A DNA stretch of 64,000 nucleotides, taken from contig JAIEPD010000031.1 in assembly GCA_019749935.1 (NCBI GenBank), positions 1 to 64,000 of the forward strand. The letters run 5' to 3'. Source of the DNA: Alphaproteobacteria bacterium. GTDB lineage: Bacteria; Pseudomonadota; Alphaproteobacteria; Paracaedibacterales; CAIULA01. The notes under the pieces are model-generated. The model did not search any database. It was not told where the DNA came from and saw only the letters and a list, made by a program, of their open reading frames with translations. Below are positions 26,091 through 35,652 of this stretch, one piece after another; the stretch's first letter is position 1; every line of letters starts with the position of its first letter. Position numbers and translations under genes: made by a program.

Positions 26091-28121
26091 ATGATAAATC
26101 AAAAATACTTAAAATTATTAATAGTTGGCCTATTTTTTTCACAACCGCTCTTTGCAAGCAATGATAATGACCCATCTCCTCTTGAAACTCCGGGCTTTTC
26201 TTCTTCTTGGAAAGCAATTAAAAGTTTTTGTCGATTAGCTGAAGCGGTCTATGATGCATCCAATGAAGAATCCCGTGAAGAAAAAATTCAAGACATACTG
26301 ACTTTTGTAGAGAGATATCCAGCGACCCCTTATAATATAGATTTGTTAGAGGTGGTTTATGAATACTACCCTTTCATGGAGGACCAAAGCCTTTTACCTC
26401 TTATGCGTAAAATTGCTTCGGTTGCACCTCTTTCAGAATTGGGAAAAGTTTTTGAATACATGGTAAATAGCAATGAAGAGGATAAAGAGTTTGCTATTCA
26501 CCAAATTTTAACTCTCGCACAGCAACCTGATAGTTGGCGTCATTTTGAGGTTTTCTCAAGGTTTTTAAATAGTTCTCAGCCTTCTTCTCATTCCGATTTG
26601 GTTCTGAGCACTATTTTACCCATAATGCGAAAGATTGCAGAAAACGATAACGATCCTAATCAAAGTCAAGCTGTTCTTGATTTATCACGTTATTCTCTTA
26701 TGAGAAAAGATAGTGAGTTTGTACGTCCCCAGCTTCAAAAAATGGTTGCAGACACCAATCATCCAAAAAGGATTGAGGCTGCTCTTGCCTTGTTTAGCAA
26801 TGGAATTGAGCAAGATCAGGCCACCGTTCGCCCTGTATTATATGTAACAATAGAGAACGCAAGGCTTAAGCCAGAAAGCAGAGCAGCGTATGCATTAGAT
26901 ATTGTTTGTACGTTGTTATATAAAGGAAACCAAAATGATAAAGCAATCGCAGAACAAGTTCTACGTGACTTTATAGATTATTTGACTGGTACAACAAAAA
27001 CTGCATATTTAACGCAACTTTTTTATTTTGGAAACATTGAAAATAAAGAGTGGGCCCGCCAAGAGCTTTATAAAACTGCAAGCAATATAAAAAACGAAGA
27101 GGCATATCAGGTTTTGTCTACTTTAACAAACAGCAAAGCTCAACAAGATAAGGACTTTGTAAGGCATCTTTTGCGTAATTCAATAAAAATATCTAGATAT
27201 ACTCCGTCAGAAAAATGCTTTGAAGTTATGCGTATGCTTTGGTGTGCACATCCTATTATTGAAGAGGATAGAGATTTGGTTCGACCTTTGTTGTGTAAAA
27301 TTGCTGCTGATCAAAATGATCCTAATGCAATCCAGGCTGCTATAGCTTTATTTTCTAATGGAAATGAAGATGATAAAAATTATGCACGCCCAATTTTACA
27401 TAAAGCAGTAAATGAATCCAGCCCTGAAACACCTTATCTTGCAGACATGCTGTGGTTCACTGAAAATTCCACGGATAAAGAAGCTGCCCGCAAATATTTT
27501 TATGCAACTCTCGCAAAAAACCCAACTCAAGCCGCTATTTTGGGAAAATTCCTATACCACGGAACTGAGGAGGAGAAAGAATTTGCCTTACCCCGCTTGA
27601 GAAAAATAATAAGCGAAGACAATTTTGCTTTAAATGCCTCTTTCTCTCTACATCAATCTTTATGGCATATTCCAATAGAAGACATAAAAGAATCGCTGCG
27701 CCCACGTTTGCATGGAATCGCCTTAAATCCGGATAACCCGAATATGCATGGGGCAATTGACTGCCTTTGGCGGAGTGGCAATGCTCAGGATAGGGAGATT
27801 GCGGGAAAAGGATTATGTTACGCATTGTGGGTAGGATATACCAAACCCCGGTATTCTCCACTTTCTATATTTCCACATTCAAATACGCCTGATCGAAACC
27901 TAATACCTAAATTAAAAACATTAATAACATTTTCTTCTGCTGCCCGTGGTTCTAGTAAAAACACGGCACCTGCATTAACAAAAGTTTCAGAAAATCCGCA
28001 TCTTTTTTTGATCATTGTGGATTATGTAGGTGCATTTGAGGTGGAAACATTGGACGAATGGCCGCAATCTTACAAAAAATGGATTAATATATACAGTAAA
28101 TGGAACCACTCTCTTTGTTAA
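26091..28121 (+). CDS. Exported alpha-solenoid repeat protein
   Basis: The 676-aa product has a Sec signal (about 1-23, cleavage after FAS). About eleven degenerate helical repeats of roughly 36-40 residues follow. The recurrent phrase is LFSNGxExDxxxxRPxLxK, seen in ALFSNGIEQDQATVRPVL, ALFSNGNEDDKNYARPIL and weaker versions such as CLWRSGNAQDREIAGKGL. Such HEAT/TPR-like superhelices usually bind proteins. No catalytic motif was seen. Export plus repeats makes it a candidate host-interaction factor; no specific family was recognised. Confidence 0.7.
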   Translation: MINQKYLKLLIVGLFFSQPLFASNDNDPSPLETPGFSSSWKAIKSFCRLAEAVYDASNEESREEKIQDILTFVERYPATPYNIDLLEVVYEYYPFMEDQSLLPLMRKIASVAPLSELGKVFEYMVNSNEEDKEFAIHQILTLAQQPDSWRHFEVFSRFLNSSQPSSHSDLVLSTILPIMRKIAENDNDPNQSQAVLDLSRYSLMRKDSEFVRPQLQKMVADTNHPKRIEAALALFSNGIEQDQATVRPVLYVTIENARLKPESRAAYALDIVCTLLYKGNQNDKAIAEQVLRDFIDYLTGTTKTAYLTQLFYFGNIENKEWARQELYKTASNIKNEEAYQVLSTLTNSKAQQDKDFVRHLLRNSIKISRYTPSEKCFEVMRMLWCAHPIIEEDRDLVRPLLCKIAADQNDPNAIQAAIALFSNGNEDDKNYARPILHKAVNESSPETPYLADMLWFTENSTDKEAARKYFYATLAKNPTQAAILGKFLYHGTEEEKEFALPRLRKIISEDNFALNASFSLHQSLWHIPIEDIKESLRPRLHGIALNPDNPNMHGAIDCLWRSGNAQDREIAGKGLCYALWVGYTKPRYSPLSIFPHSNTPDRNLIPKLKTLITFSSAARGSSKNTAPALTKVSENPHLFLIIVDYVGAFEVETLDEWPQSYKKWINIYSKWNHSLC

Positions 28122-28192
28122 TGAGAAAGCATTTTTTGTTAAGTTAATTGACATCTGAGCTCGGGCTCGTTAAAACTATAAAGACATATTGC

Positions 28193-28286
28193 GGAGGGAT
28201 GGCCGAGCGGCTGAAGGCGGCGGTTTGCTAAACCGTTATACGGGCTTAAACCCGTATCGAGGGTTCGAATCCCTCTCTCTCCGCCA
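28193..28286 (+). tRNA. tRNA-Ser (anticodon GCU)
   Basis: Acceptor arm GGAGGGA pairs with TCTCTCC (one G-T pair). The D-arm contains GGCCGAGCGGC and the anticodon loop TTGCTAA gives GCT. A long variable arm TACGGGCTTAAACCCGTA and T-arm GAGGGTTCGAATCCCTC follow, then the encoded CCA. It reads AGC/AGU serine codons. A 13-bp inverted repeat and an imperfect copy of the tRNA 3' end lie just downstream. Confidence 0.97.
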
Positions 28287-28287
28287 T

Positions 28288-28326
28288 TTTTATGATTAAA
28301 GAATCGAAGATTTTTTAATCATAAAA
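28288..28326 (+). terminator. Perfect 13-bp inverted repeat after tRNA-Ser
   Basis: TTTTATGATTAAA (28288-28300) and TTTAATCATAAAA (28314-28326) are exact inverted complements around a 13-base loop, starting two bases after the tRNA CCA. It could end tRNA transcription, although the stem is AT-rich and lacks a following T-tract. A repeat-element end is an alternative. Confidence 0.4.
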
Positions 28327-28426
28327 GTTACAGATGGGTCATTCGAACCCGAGATAAACTAAAAACTAGGTTCGGGCCTTGAAGCGAAGCGAAAAGGCAG
28401 TGCGAGGTAGCAATCCCTTTCTCTCC

Positions 28427-29095
28427 TTAACCAGCTCTTTTTGGTTTAATTTGAGGGAGCGTGAAGGGGGCTCGCATCCTTACATCCAGACTTTTGAATG
28501 ATCTTTTTAATGATTTTTCTGCCATCATCTGTAGAAAACCTATAATTTCCTTGGTTGATTCATATTTATCCGCTTTTGTTGCAAGATTGATTGCTTCTTC
28601 ATAATCCTCAGCTCTTCCTTGGATTTTTGCAAGTCCAAGGTATGAAAGTGATTTGTGTCTGTTGGTAATAAATCTACTTTTTGAAGAAATAATATTGTTG
28701 AAAATTGTTGCAGCAAGAGAGGTGGTCTCTTGGCTTGGTATGTGCCGATAGTGATTGGCAAGGTTGATAAGGTCGCTTGCGTGGTATGCGCCTACATCCT
28801 CTATAAAAACTTCAATGTCATCAAAGGTTTTTAAATTTTGCGAGGTTGCAAAAAATCTGGCTCTGTCTTGGCATTCTCTTATTCGTTTATTTGGCGAGCT
28901 TGCAATAACTTCTGGTAAGTAAGTTGTTATCGGTTCAGGGTTGCTTTTTAACCGCCTTCTAGAAGTTGTAACAGTTCGAAAGCCGTCCATCTCTTCTTCA
29001 CCATCAGATGCTTCTGGGCTGCTTATTCCAATAACAAGTAAAGTATTTGTTAGGAATATCAAAATAAAAGACCGTAAATAATTGATTTTATACAT
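28427..29095 (-). CDS. Exported hypothetical protein, 222 aa
   Basis: The product has an N-terminal hydrophobic signal (about 7-24), an acidic and then Arg/Ser-rich low-complexity stretch (about 27-55), and a helical C-terminal half (about 85-205). The helical half has TPR-like spacing, for example DLINLANHYRHI and LSYLGLAKIQGRAEDYEEAI. The repeat-like half would fit a protein-binding role. No family was recognised. It lies downstream of tRNA-Ser on the opposite strand, as a single gene. Confidence 0.6.
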   Translation of the reverse strand: MYKINYLRSFILIFLTNTLLVIGISSPEASDGEEEMDGFRTVTTSRRRLKSNPEPITTYLPEVIASSPNKRIRECQDRARFFATSQNLKTFDDIEVFIEDVGAYHASDLINLANHYRHIPSQETTSLAATIFNNIISSKSRFITNRHKSLSYLGLAKIQGRAEDYEEAINLATKADKYESTKEIIGFLQMMAEKSLKRSFKSLDVRMRAPFTLPQIKPKRAG

Positions 29096-29249
29096 GACAA
29101 ATTCCTGCTATGTTCTCAAGTAGGACATGAATTAGATGTCAATTATTAATATTTAGTTAACGCATGTGAGTTTTATTGAGATTTATATTAATTTTGAGTA
29201 GTATGGTGTGTGTTAGACTAAGAAATGCCTTAAAAAATCGGAAAGTAAC

Positions 29250-31253
29250 GTGTCAACTTTATTTCAAAAGAACGTACCCTCTCTTAAAACAGACTATACT
29301 GCAAAGGACATTGAGGTTTTAGAGGGGTTAGAGCCTGTTAGAAAACGTCCGGGCATGTATATTGGTGGGACTGACGAAAAAGCCTTACATCATTTAGCTG
29401 CCGAAGTTTTAGATAACTCGATGGACGAAGTTGTAGCTGGCTTTGCAAGTAAAATTGAGATACGTCTTGAAGCTGGTAATATTTTAAGCATTCGCGATAA
29501 TGGACGTGGTATCCCCGTTGATCCCCACCCTAAATTTCCACATTTATCTGCCTTAGAGGTTATTTTAACAACATTGCATTCTGGTGGGAAATTTGATTCT
29601 AAGGTTTACAGTACCTCAGGTGGTTTGCACGGTGTTGGTATTTCCGTTGTGAATGCTTTATCAGATATGCTTGAAGTTGAGATTTGCAGACAAAAGCAAC
29701 GATGGAGACAAACCTATAGCCGCGGGCATAGCCAGAGCCCTTTAACTTTGGATGAGCAAGCAACAAGAGGTAAGGGTACGTTTATGCGTTTTCACCCTGA
29801 TCCTGAGATTTTTGAAGATGCTCATTTTAAACCAGCAACTCTTTTCCAGATGGCACGTGCCAAAGCTTATTTATTTAAAGGCGCTGAGATTGAATGGTGG
29901 TGCGATCCAAGCCTGTTGAAAGATAATCGTGTTCCGCAAACAGCAACTCTGCATTATCCTGGCGGCCTTTTAGACTATCTGCAAGATTTGGTTGGAAATG
30001 ACCAAGGAGTTGAATCTGAAGAAAAGCCGGCATTTGAATTTTTCTCTGAAGAAGCAACCTTTCCAGATGGACAGGGACGGGTTGAATGGGCCATTACTTG
30101 GCCAATTTCAACGGATGTAGATAATTCTTTTGAAGGGCAAATTACTTCATTCTGTAATACCATTCCAACGCCGCTTGGGGGTACACACGAAGCCGGACTT
30201 CGTCAAGCCTTGACCAGGTCATTCCGTGATTATGGCGAACGGGTTAATAATAAACGTATTCAAAATTTAACGGCTGAAGATGTAAATGGCGGGGCGATTG
30301 TTGTGTTGTCTTGCTTTATTCAACAACCTCAATTTCAAGGGCAAACAAAAGAAAAGCTGGTTTCAGCAGGGGCCACACGGCTGGTTGAGAACGCCATAAA
30401 GGACCATTTGGACCATTGGCTTGGCGATCATCCGCAGCTTGCCAATCAGATTCTGGAATATGTGCTTAATCGTGCTGATGAAAGATTACGTCGCCGTCAA
30501 TCAAAAGAAGTCGCAAGAGCAAGCGCCACTCGTAAATTAAGACTACCTGGAAAATTAACTGATTGCACGAATACTGACCCGCGTGAATGTGAGATCTTTT
30601 TGGTAGAAGGGGATTCTGCGGGGGGATCTGCAAAGCAAGCGCGTAATAGGGCAACGCAAGCGGTTCTACCCTTAAAGGGAAAAATTTTAAACGTGGCAAC
30701 AGCGTCAATTGATAAAATGCGCGGCAACCAAGAAGTTGCTGATCTTATCTTAGCTTTGGGCTGTGGTTCGGGACGGGATTGTGATCCCAAAAAGCTTCGA
30801 TATTCTCGAATCGTTATTATGACGGATGCGGACGTGGATGGGGCGCATATAGCATCCTTGTTGTTAACGTTGTTTTTTCAAGAAACACGCCCTTTGATTG
30901 AAGGCGGGCATGTGTATTTAGCTCAGCCGCCCTTATATCGCCTCAGCCATAACCAGCAAACGGTATATGCGCGCGATGATGCAGAAAAAGAAAAGCTTTT
31001 AAAAACAACATTTAGCAGGGCAACTAAAGTAGACATTAGCCGTTTTAAAGGTTTGGGAGAAATGCCTGTTGATCAGTTACGTAGCACAACGATGGATCCA
31101 TCCAAACGAACTTTGCTGCGGGTTGCTCTGAATCCTGAGCATAACACACAACATCATACAGATTTTGTGAATAGGTTAATGGGTAAAAACCCAGAGTCAC
31201 GGTTTTTGTTTATTCAAGAAAACGCCCGTTTTGCAACCGATGTGGATGTATAA
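29250..31253 (+). CDS. parE: DNA topoisomerase IV subunit B
   Basis: The ATPase subunit of topoisomerase IV, which unlinks daughter chromosomes. The 667-aa product starts at GTG 29250. GHKL motifs are RKRPGMYIGG, EVLDNSMDE, RDNGRGIP and GLHGVGISVVNALS, and the Toprim motifs are EGDSAGGSAKQARN, LPLKGKILNV and TDADVDGAHI. Length and the short C-terminus favour ParE over the longer alphaproteobacterial GyrB. parC is not in the window. Confidence 0.95.
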   Translation: MSTLFQKNVPSLKTDYTAKDIEVLEGLEPVRKRPGMYIGGTDEKALHHLAAEVLDNSMDEVVAGFASKIEIRLEAGNILSIRDNGRGIPVDPHPKFPHLSALEVILTTLHSGGKFDSKVYSTSGGLHGVGISVVNALSDMLEVEICRQKQRWRQTYSRGHSQSPLTLDEQATRGKGTFMRFHPDPEIFEDAHFKPATLFQMARAKAYLFKGAEIEWWCDPSLLKDNRVPQTATLHYPGGLLDYLQDLVGNDQGVESEEKPAFEFFSEEATFPDGQGRVEWAITWPISTDVDNSFEGQITSFCNTIPTPLGGTHEAGLRQALTRSFRDYGERVNNKRIQNLTAEDVNGGAIVVLSCFIQQPQFQGQTKEKLVSAGATRLVENAIKDHLDHWLGDHPQLANQILEYVLNRADERLRRRQSKEVARASATRKLRLPGKLTDCTNTDPRECEIFLVEGDSAGGSAKQARNRATQAVLPLKGKILNVATASIDKMRGNQEVADLILALGCGSGRDCDPKKLRYSRIVIMTDADVDGAHIASLLLTLFFQETRPLIEGGHVYLAQPPLYRLSHNQQTVYARDDAEKEKLLKTTFSRATKVDISRFKGLGEMPVDQLRSTTMDPSKRTLLRVALNPEHNTQHHTDFVNRLMGKNPESRFLFIQENARFATDVDV

Positions 31254-31254
31254 G

Positions 31255-31791
31255 CTAAGGCTCAATCTTAACGATTGTCCCTTCCTTTACAAGTTTCCAT
31301 ATCTCTTCGATTTCATCGTTAGTAACAGCAATGCAGCCAAGGGTCCAGTCATATAGGGTATGCAGTTTACCAAGGTGCGAGAATTGCTTGCCAAGGCCGT
31401 GAATCATGATATCTCCGCCAGGGGAAACCTTTTTTGCTTTAGCATTTTTCCTGTCAGCAGTATTGGGATAAGAAATCTTCAAAGAAAGATGAAATTGGCT
31501 ATGTGGGTTTTTGGAAGTGATTGTATACTCACCCTCTGGCGTTTTTCCATCCCCTTCTTGTTGTTTTGGATCCGTGGGAGAAAAACCAAGGCTAATTTTA
31601 TAAATTTTAATAAGTTTTCCTTTAGCGTAAAGCTCCATTTTCCGCTGATTCTTTTTTATCAAAATCATATCAGCAGGTAAAAATAGGGTTTTATCTTGCA
31701 AAGCTTCGGCATTTTCTGAAAAGCAAATAACAAAAACTACAAGTAGAGAAATTAATGTAAAGGTGAGAAAGAATTTCTTTAAGAAGAGCAT
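31255..31791 (-). CDS. L,D-transpeptidase (YkuD/ErfK family)
   Basis: A 178-aa exported enzyme with a signal peptide (about 1-31). The YkuD domain spans about 39-175 and contains KTPEGEYTI, the catalytic block MIHGLG and DWTLGCIAVTNDEIEEIW with the active Cys. Family enzymes make 3-3 peptidoglycan crosslinks or attach proteins to the cell wall. It is convergent with parE, 1 base apart. Together with amgK-murU and pal it shows that this organism maintains a peptidoglycan layer. Confidence 0.9.
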   Translation of the reverse strand: MLFLKKFFLTFTLISLLVVFVICFSENAEALQDKTLFLPADMILIKKNQRKMELYAKGKLIKIYKISLGFSPTDPKQQEGDGKTPEGEYTITSKNPHSQFHLSLKISYPNTADRKNAKAKKVSPGGDIMIHGLGKQFSHLGKLHTLYDWTLGCIAVTNDEIEEIWKLVKEGTIVKIEP

Positions 31792-31890
31792 TTAGTAGAC
31801 TATTTTGATATTATATCTTCAATGTTTAAGATATTACTCTTATTTGTATAAGTATATAAAAATAATTTATATATATTCCTAATTGCGAAT

Positions 31891-33750
31891 TTACATTTGC
31901 TCTATTTTTAATAAGACTCTTTTAATAAAGCTAGGTCCGCGAATGATAATTTTTTTCAAAATTTTCAACACCCTCAAAACTTTATTTTGATTTGATTTCG
32001 GATTAAAATCAGGCTTTTGAGGTTTTTCAATATTTATGTCATTTGCCCAAAAAAAGCCGTTAGGTTTACGATCACCTAAGAAACGGGTTTTCAGTTTTAA
32101 AAGATCAAAGTTTCTATCTGGATGAGTTGCAAAATTCGAATTATTTCCATGTATATGTTGCAGTGCTGTGGCTCTAAATGAGGGGATAGGCAAGCTTTTT
32201 GAAAATAAATGCTGCCATAAATAACTATCTTCTGCGGTATGCATGCAAGGATCTTGTAATATTTCTTTGTCTAATAAGGAAGTTTTAATAAGGACACTAA
32301 GTGTAGCTAAAGCCCCTATTTCTTCCTCTATGGATTTTGCAAAAGGAGCATAAGCGTAAAATTTACGATTTTCCTTGATGGCACAATAAATGAATTCTTC
32401 ATCTTTATGTTCAGCCAGCCACAAAGAGTATGCCCATTCAGCGTTCCCACCTTTTTGTGTTTCCCTTTGTAACGTTTCAAAAAGATTAGAAATATGGTTT
32501 GGAAAGAACTCATCATCATCATCTAAGATGCAAAAGTAGGGAATTTTTTGATCATAGATATGATTTAATCCTGCCCACAATGTGGTACTGCGTATACCAT
32601 CCAAGCATTCAACAATATCAATTTTGGGAAAGGAAGATCGGTATTCTTCTAAGAATTCTTTTAAATAATCTAGCTTTTTATAAAGCACAAGAATTGGACG
32701 AACATTTTGATAAATTTGATTTTTCAAGCTGTCAAAAGATCTTCTTAAGAATTCAATGGATCTACCTCCTGCACGAACTATAACGGCAACTTCGGGTTGA
32801 TCCTCCTTAGGCAGGGTTAATGACCATCCACCCTGTTTCATGCTGGCATGATGATAGTCGATAAGCTTGTCCAGCATTTGTTCTGCAGAAAATTTATCTT
32901 TTAAGATTAGATTTGCTCTCTTTGCTTTTTCAGCCGCTTTCTCAGGATTATTTCTTACCCAATCCATATGAGCAACAACATCAATATAAATATCCTTTTC
33001 AGGTTTTGTGTGATCTATATAAAGAACAGAGTCCCCAAAGTGCTCTTCAATAAAAGGCATGCGTTGAACAATAGCCACAGCTCCTGCAGCAGTAATTTCA
33101 AAAATTCGATTGCTAACAATATCATAATCAACGAAGGCATTATTCTGAAGGCTGAGGCCAACGCCAGTCTGACGATAAGCATTTAAAAGAGAATAGTTAT
33201 CATAAGGAATTGCTCCCCGGTAAGTAACTTTAGTATCTTTCCATCTTTCAGGAAGACCATATACACTGAACCATTCATGCTTAGATAAAAGTTCTAAAAG
33301 CTCTAAATATCGTTTGTCCCAATTATGTCCGCAGTATATTAATTGTGCGCCTCGAAGACCATTTAAAGGAAAATCAAAATCTAGAGTATAATGTCCAGGA
33401 ACAATAAATACAGGAGGAGCTTTGTCCATACTGAGGCAAAGATCAGCTGCGTAAGATTGTATTTTTTTTCCCGTACTAGAAACATGACCATCAAAAGTAA
33501 GTAAATTGGGCGTGAAAAAATCAGGCACTGTTTCTAAGGGTACAGGGATAGCTGCATAAGTTGGAAAGCGGGTCAGTTTTGGGAAAAGATAATTAAAGTT
33601 AATTACAAAATCAGGCTTGAAAGCTTCTATTGCTTGGGCATTATGAAATTCCCTAACATCATACCCTCTGTTTTTGCCTGCTGTCATATAGCTTTGAGCT
33701 GTGGCACTTTCTCCCGATGAAAAAAAACAACTGTGAATTGCGATTTTCAT
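31891..33750 (-). CDS. Two-domain glycosyltransferase
   Basis: The 619-aa cytosolic product has an N-terminal half (about 1-300) resembling CgeB-type/GT-B enzymes, with the nucleotide-sugar-binding-like NRIFEITAAGAVAI and a DSVLYID segment. The C-terminal half (about 315-540) is a GT2/GT-A domain with VIVRAGGRSIEFLRRSF, the acidic metal site ILDDDDEFFP and HTAEDSYLWQHLF. Such two-domain enzymes build polysaccharide or glycosylate proteins. No sugar pathway genes lie next to it, so the product is unknown. Confidence 0.78.
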   Translation of the reverse strand: MKIAIHSCFFSSGESATAQSYMTAGKNRGYDVREFHNAQAIEAFKPDFVINFNYLFPKLTRFPTYAAIPVPLETVPDFFTPNLLTFDGHVSSTGKKIQSYAADLCLSMDKAPPVFIVPGHYTLDFDFPLNGLRGAQLIYCGHNWDKRYLELLELLSKHEWFSVYGLPERWKDTKVTYRGAIPYDNYSLLNAYRQTGVGLSLQNNAFVDYDIVSNRIFEITAAGAVAIVQRMPFIEEHFGDSVLYIDHTKPEKDIYIDVVAHMDWVRNNPEKAAEKAKRANLILKDKFSAEQMLDKLIDYHHASMKQGGWSLTLPKEDQPEVAVIVRAGGRSIEFLRRSFDSLKNQIYQNVRPILVLYKKLDYLKEFLEEYRSSFPKIDIVECLDGIRSTTLWAGLNHIYDQKIPYFCILDDDDEFFPNHISNLFETLQRETQKGGNAEWAYSLWLAEHKDEEFIYCAIKENRKFYAYAPFAKSIEEEIGALATLSVLIKTSLLDKEILQDPCMHTAEDSYLWQHLFSKSLPIPSFRATALQHIHGNNSNFATHPDRNFDLLKLKTRFLGDRKPNGFFWANDINIEKPQKPDFNPKSNQNKVLRVLKILKKIIIRGPSFIKRVLLKIEQM

Positions 33751-33935
33751 TTTAATGATCCTTTTCGATAATGCATAAATGATCTGAATTAAATTGATTA
33801 TTTAAAGACACTTTTAAATCCCGACTATAAGAGTCTAATCCTTTTAATCAAAGGATTATTTTAAGTAACTGATAATGGAAGGTATGGAGGGGTTAGCTTA
33901 GTCTTCAATGATTTGTTCTGTAAAAATTTCTTTCC

Positions 33936-35543
33936 TTATCTCTCAACCCTTTTAAACAAATCGTCTGGACTATCGTACATAAGACTGATCAGGCAAACAT
34001 CGGCTTTTTGGCGATTTTTCTGAAACCCAAACTCAATTTGACCTTCATCGGTACCTGAATACGCAAGCGCTAATTCATTGCCTGCAAAGTTAAATTCATC
34101 CCCGTTCCAATGGTTTAGCAAAATTTCACGGGAACGATAAATTAACCAAAGCTTATCATCTTTCAAGATTATTTTAATTTTCCCATATTGCTCATTTTCA
34201 AATTCACCCTCATAAGCCTTTAAATCTTCACAGGGTCTGGGATTTTGTTGACGTTCTTTCATCATGAATTGCTTATTTCCATTCCTGATATCTTTCATAG
34301 CTTGAGTAATTTCTTGATCCCAATCATGTTTCGGAAGGTCTAAATAAAGGTCCATGAATATTGACCGTAGCGCTTCTGGCATTAGGCTCACGCGCATAGC
34401 TCCAAAATTGGAGAGAATTGCCACGCCAAGATTATGCTCAGGAATTAAAAATGTCAGCCCTCTTACGCCAGAAAAACCACTCATGTGTCCAATGACATTA
34501 ACTTTTTTCTCGGCAACTCCATATTCATACAAAAACCATCCCATACCGTAATGAACATTTTGAGTTCGTTTTCCAGGAAACTGCAAATCATCAGATCTTA
34601 AATTAGTTGCTGCAACATTAGATTTTCTAAGCTCCGCACAATTTTTCTTTGACACAAGCTGCTTACCATTGACAGCGCAATTATTTAAATTAAATAAAAG
34701 CCATTTTGACATATCGTGTATAGATGTGTTGATGCCTGTGCTACCTTGAAAAACATACATTTGTGAAGGAATCGGAATAGAGACAACTTTGTCATTAAGG
34801 GTGTAATGGGGGATGGCCACGTTCTTTGGTACACATAAGCCAAAAAATTCTTTAATAGCCGTAAACCAGCTTTTATTTTGTTCAATCGCTTCAAGCCCTA
34901 CACTTGAATCTTTCATTTCAAGTGGTTCAAAAATTCGCTTTGTAAATAAGTCTTTGAGAGTTTGACCTGTTGCTTTTTCCACAACCAACCCTGCTATTCC
35001 AAATAAATGATTTTGATAGGCATAATCTTGTCTAAAAGGTGCTTTAAAGTGCTGCTTAGAAATGCTGTTAAGGATTTCGGCTTGATTTCCATCAGCATAC
35101 CAAACACGATCACTAGAGAAAGGCTTAAGGCCGCTTCTGTGGGAAATTAGATCGCGAATTGTAAATTTCTTGGTAACGTCGGGATCACTTAAGCTAAAAT
35201 CTGGAAGGTATTGGGTGACAAGATCATCCCATTTTAATTTGCCTTCATCAACCAGTTGAGCGATTAAAGTTGCTAAAAAAGTTTTCGTCAAAGAAGCAAT
35301 AGGGAAAACGGTGTGTTCATTTATGGTTTTATCTTTTCCAATTTCTAAAACGCCAAAAGCTTTTTCATAGATAACCTGGCCATCTTTTACAATAACGACG
35401 GCCACACCAGGTGCTTCCCATTTTTGCATCGAGGATTGAATGCTTTTTTCAAAAGCAGGAAGAAGGCTTTCAACGTTTTGATGGGAAAAAGTATTAGATA
35501 AAAAAAGGATGCTTAATAGCACTAATCTTACTAAAAACAACAT
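33936..35543 (-). CDS. Exported serine hydrolase, beta-lactamase/class C-like
   Basis: A penicillin-binding-protein-like enzyme of 535 aa with a signal peptide (about 1-20). The active-site motifs are SxxK at Ser84-Lys87 (SLTK), YxN at Tyr176-Asn178 and a third motif HMSG. A C-terminal beta-rich extension (about 430-535, DUF3471-like) follows. Related proteins act as D,D-peptidases or esterases on cell-wall or small-ester substrates. True beta-lactamase activity cannot be inferred from sequence. Confidence 0.85.
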   Translation of the reverse strand: MLFLVRLVLLSILFLSNTFSHQNVESLLPAFEKSIQSSMQKWEAPGVAVVIVKDGQVIYEKAFGVLEIGKDKTINEHTVFPIASLTKTFLATLIAQLVDEGKLKWDDLVTQYLPDFSLSDPDVTKKFTIRDLISHRSGLKPFSSDRVWYADGNQAEILNSISKQHFKAPFRQDYAYQNHLFGIAGLVVEKATGQTLKDLFTKRIFEPLEMKDSSVGLEAIEQNKSWFTAIKEFFGLCVPKNVAIPHYTLNDKVVSIPIPSQMYVFQGSTGINTSIHDMSKWLLFNLNNCAVNGKQLVSKKNCAELRKSNVAATNLRSDDLQFPGKRTQNVHYGMGWFLYEYGVAEKKVNVIGHMSGFSGVRGLTFLIPEHNLGVAILSNFGAMRVSLMPEALRSIFMDLYLDLPKHDWDQEITQAMKDIRNGNKQFMMKERQQNPRPCEDLKAYEGEFENEQYGKIKIILKDDKLWLIYRSREILLNHWNGDEFNFAGNELALAYSGTDEGQIEFGFQKNRQKADVCLISLMYDSPDDLFKRVER

Positions 35544-35652
35544 AACGAATTTTAATAAATTTATTAAATATTAACCTTATTCCATTATACATAAACTAAA
35601 GAGATATAAAAGCAGTTTACTGTTTGTTTGCCTTTGTAGAGTGGAGATAAAA

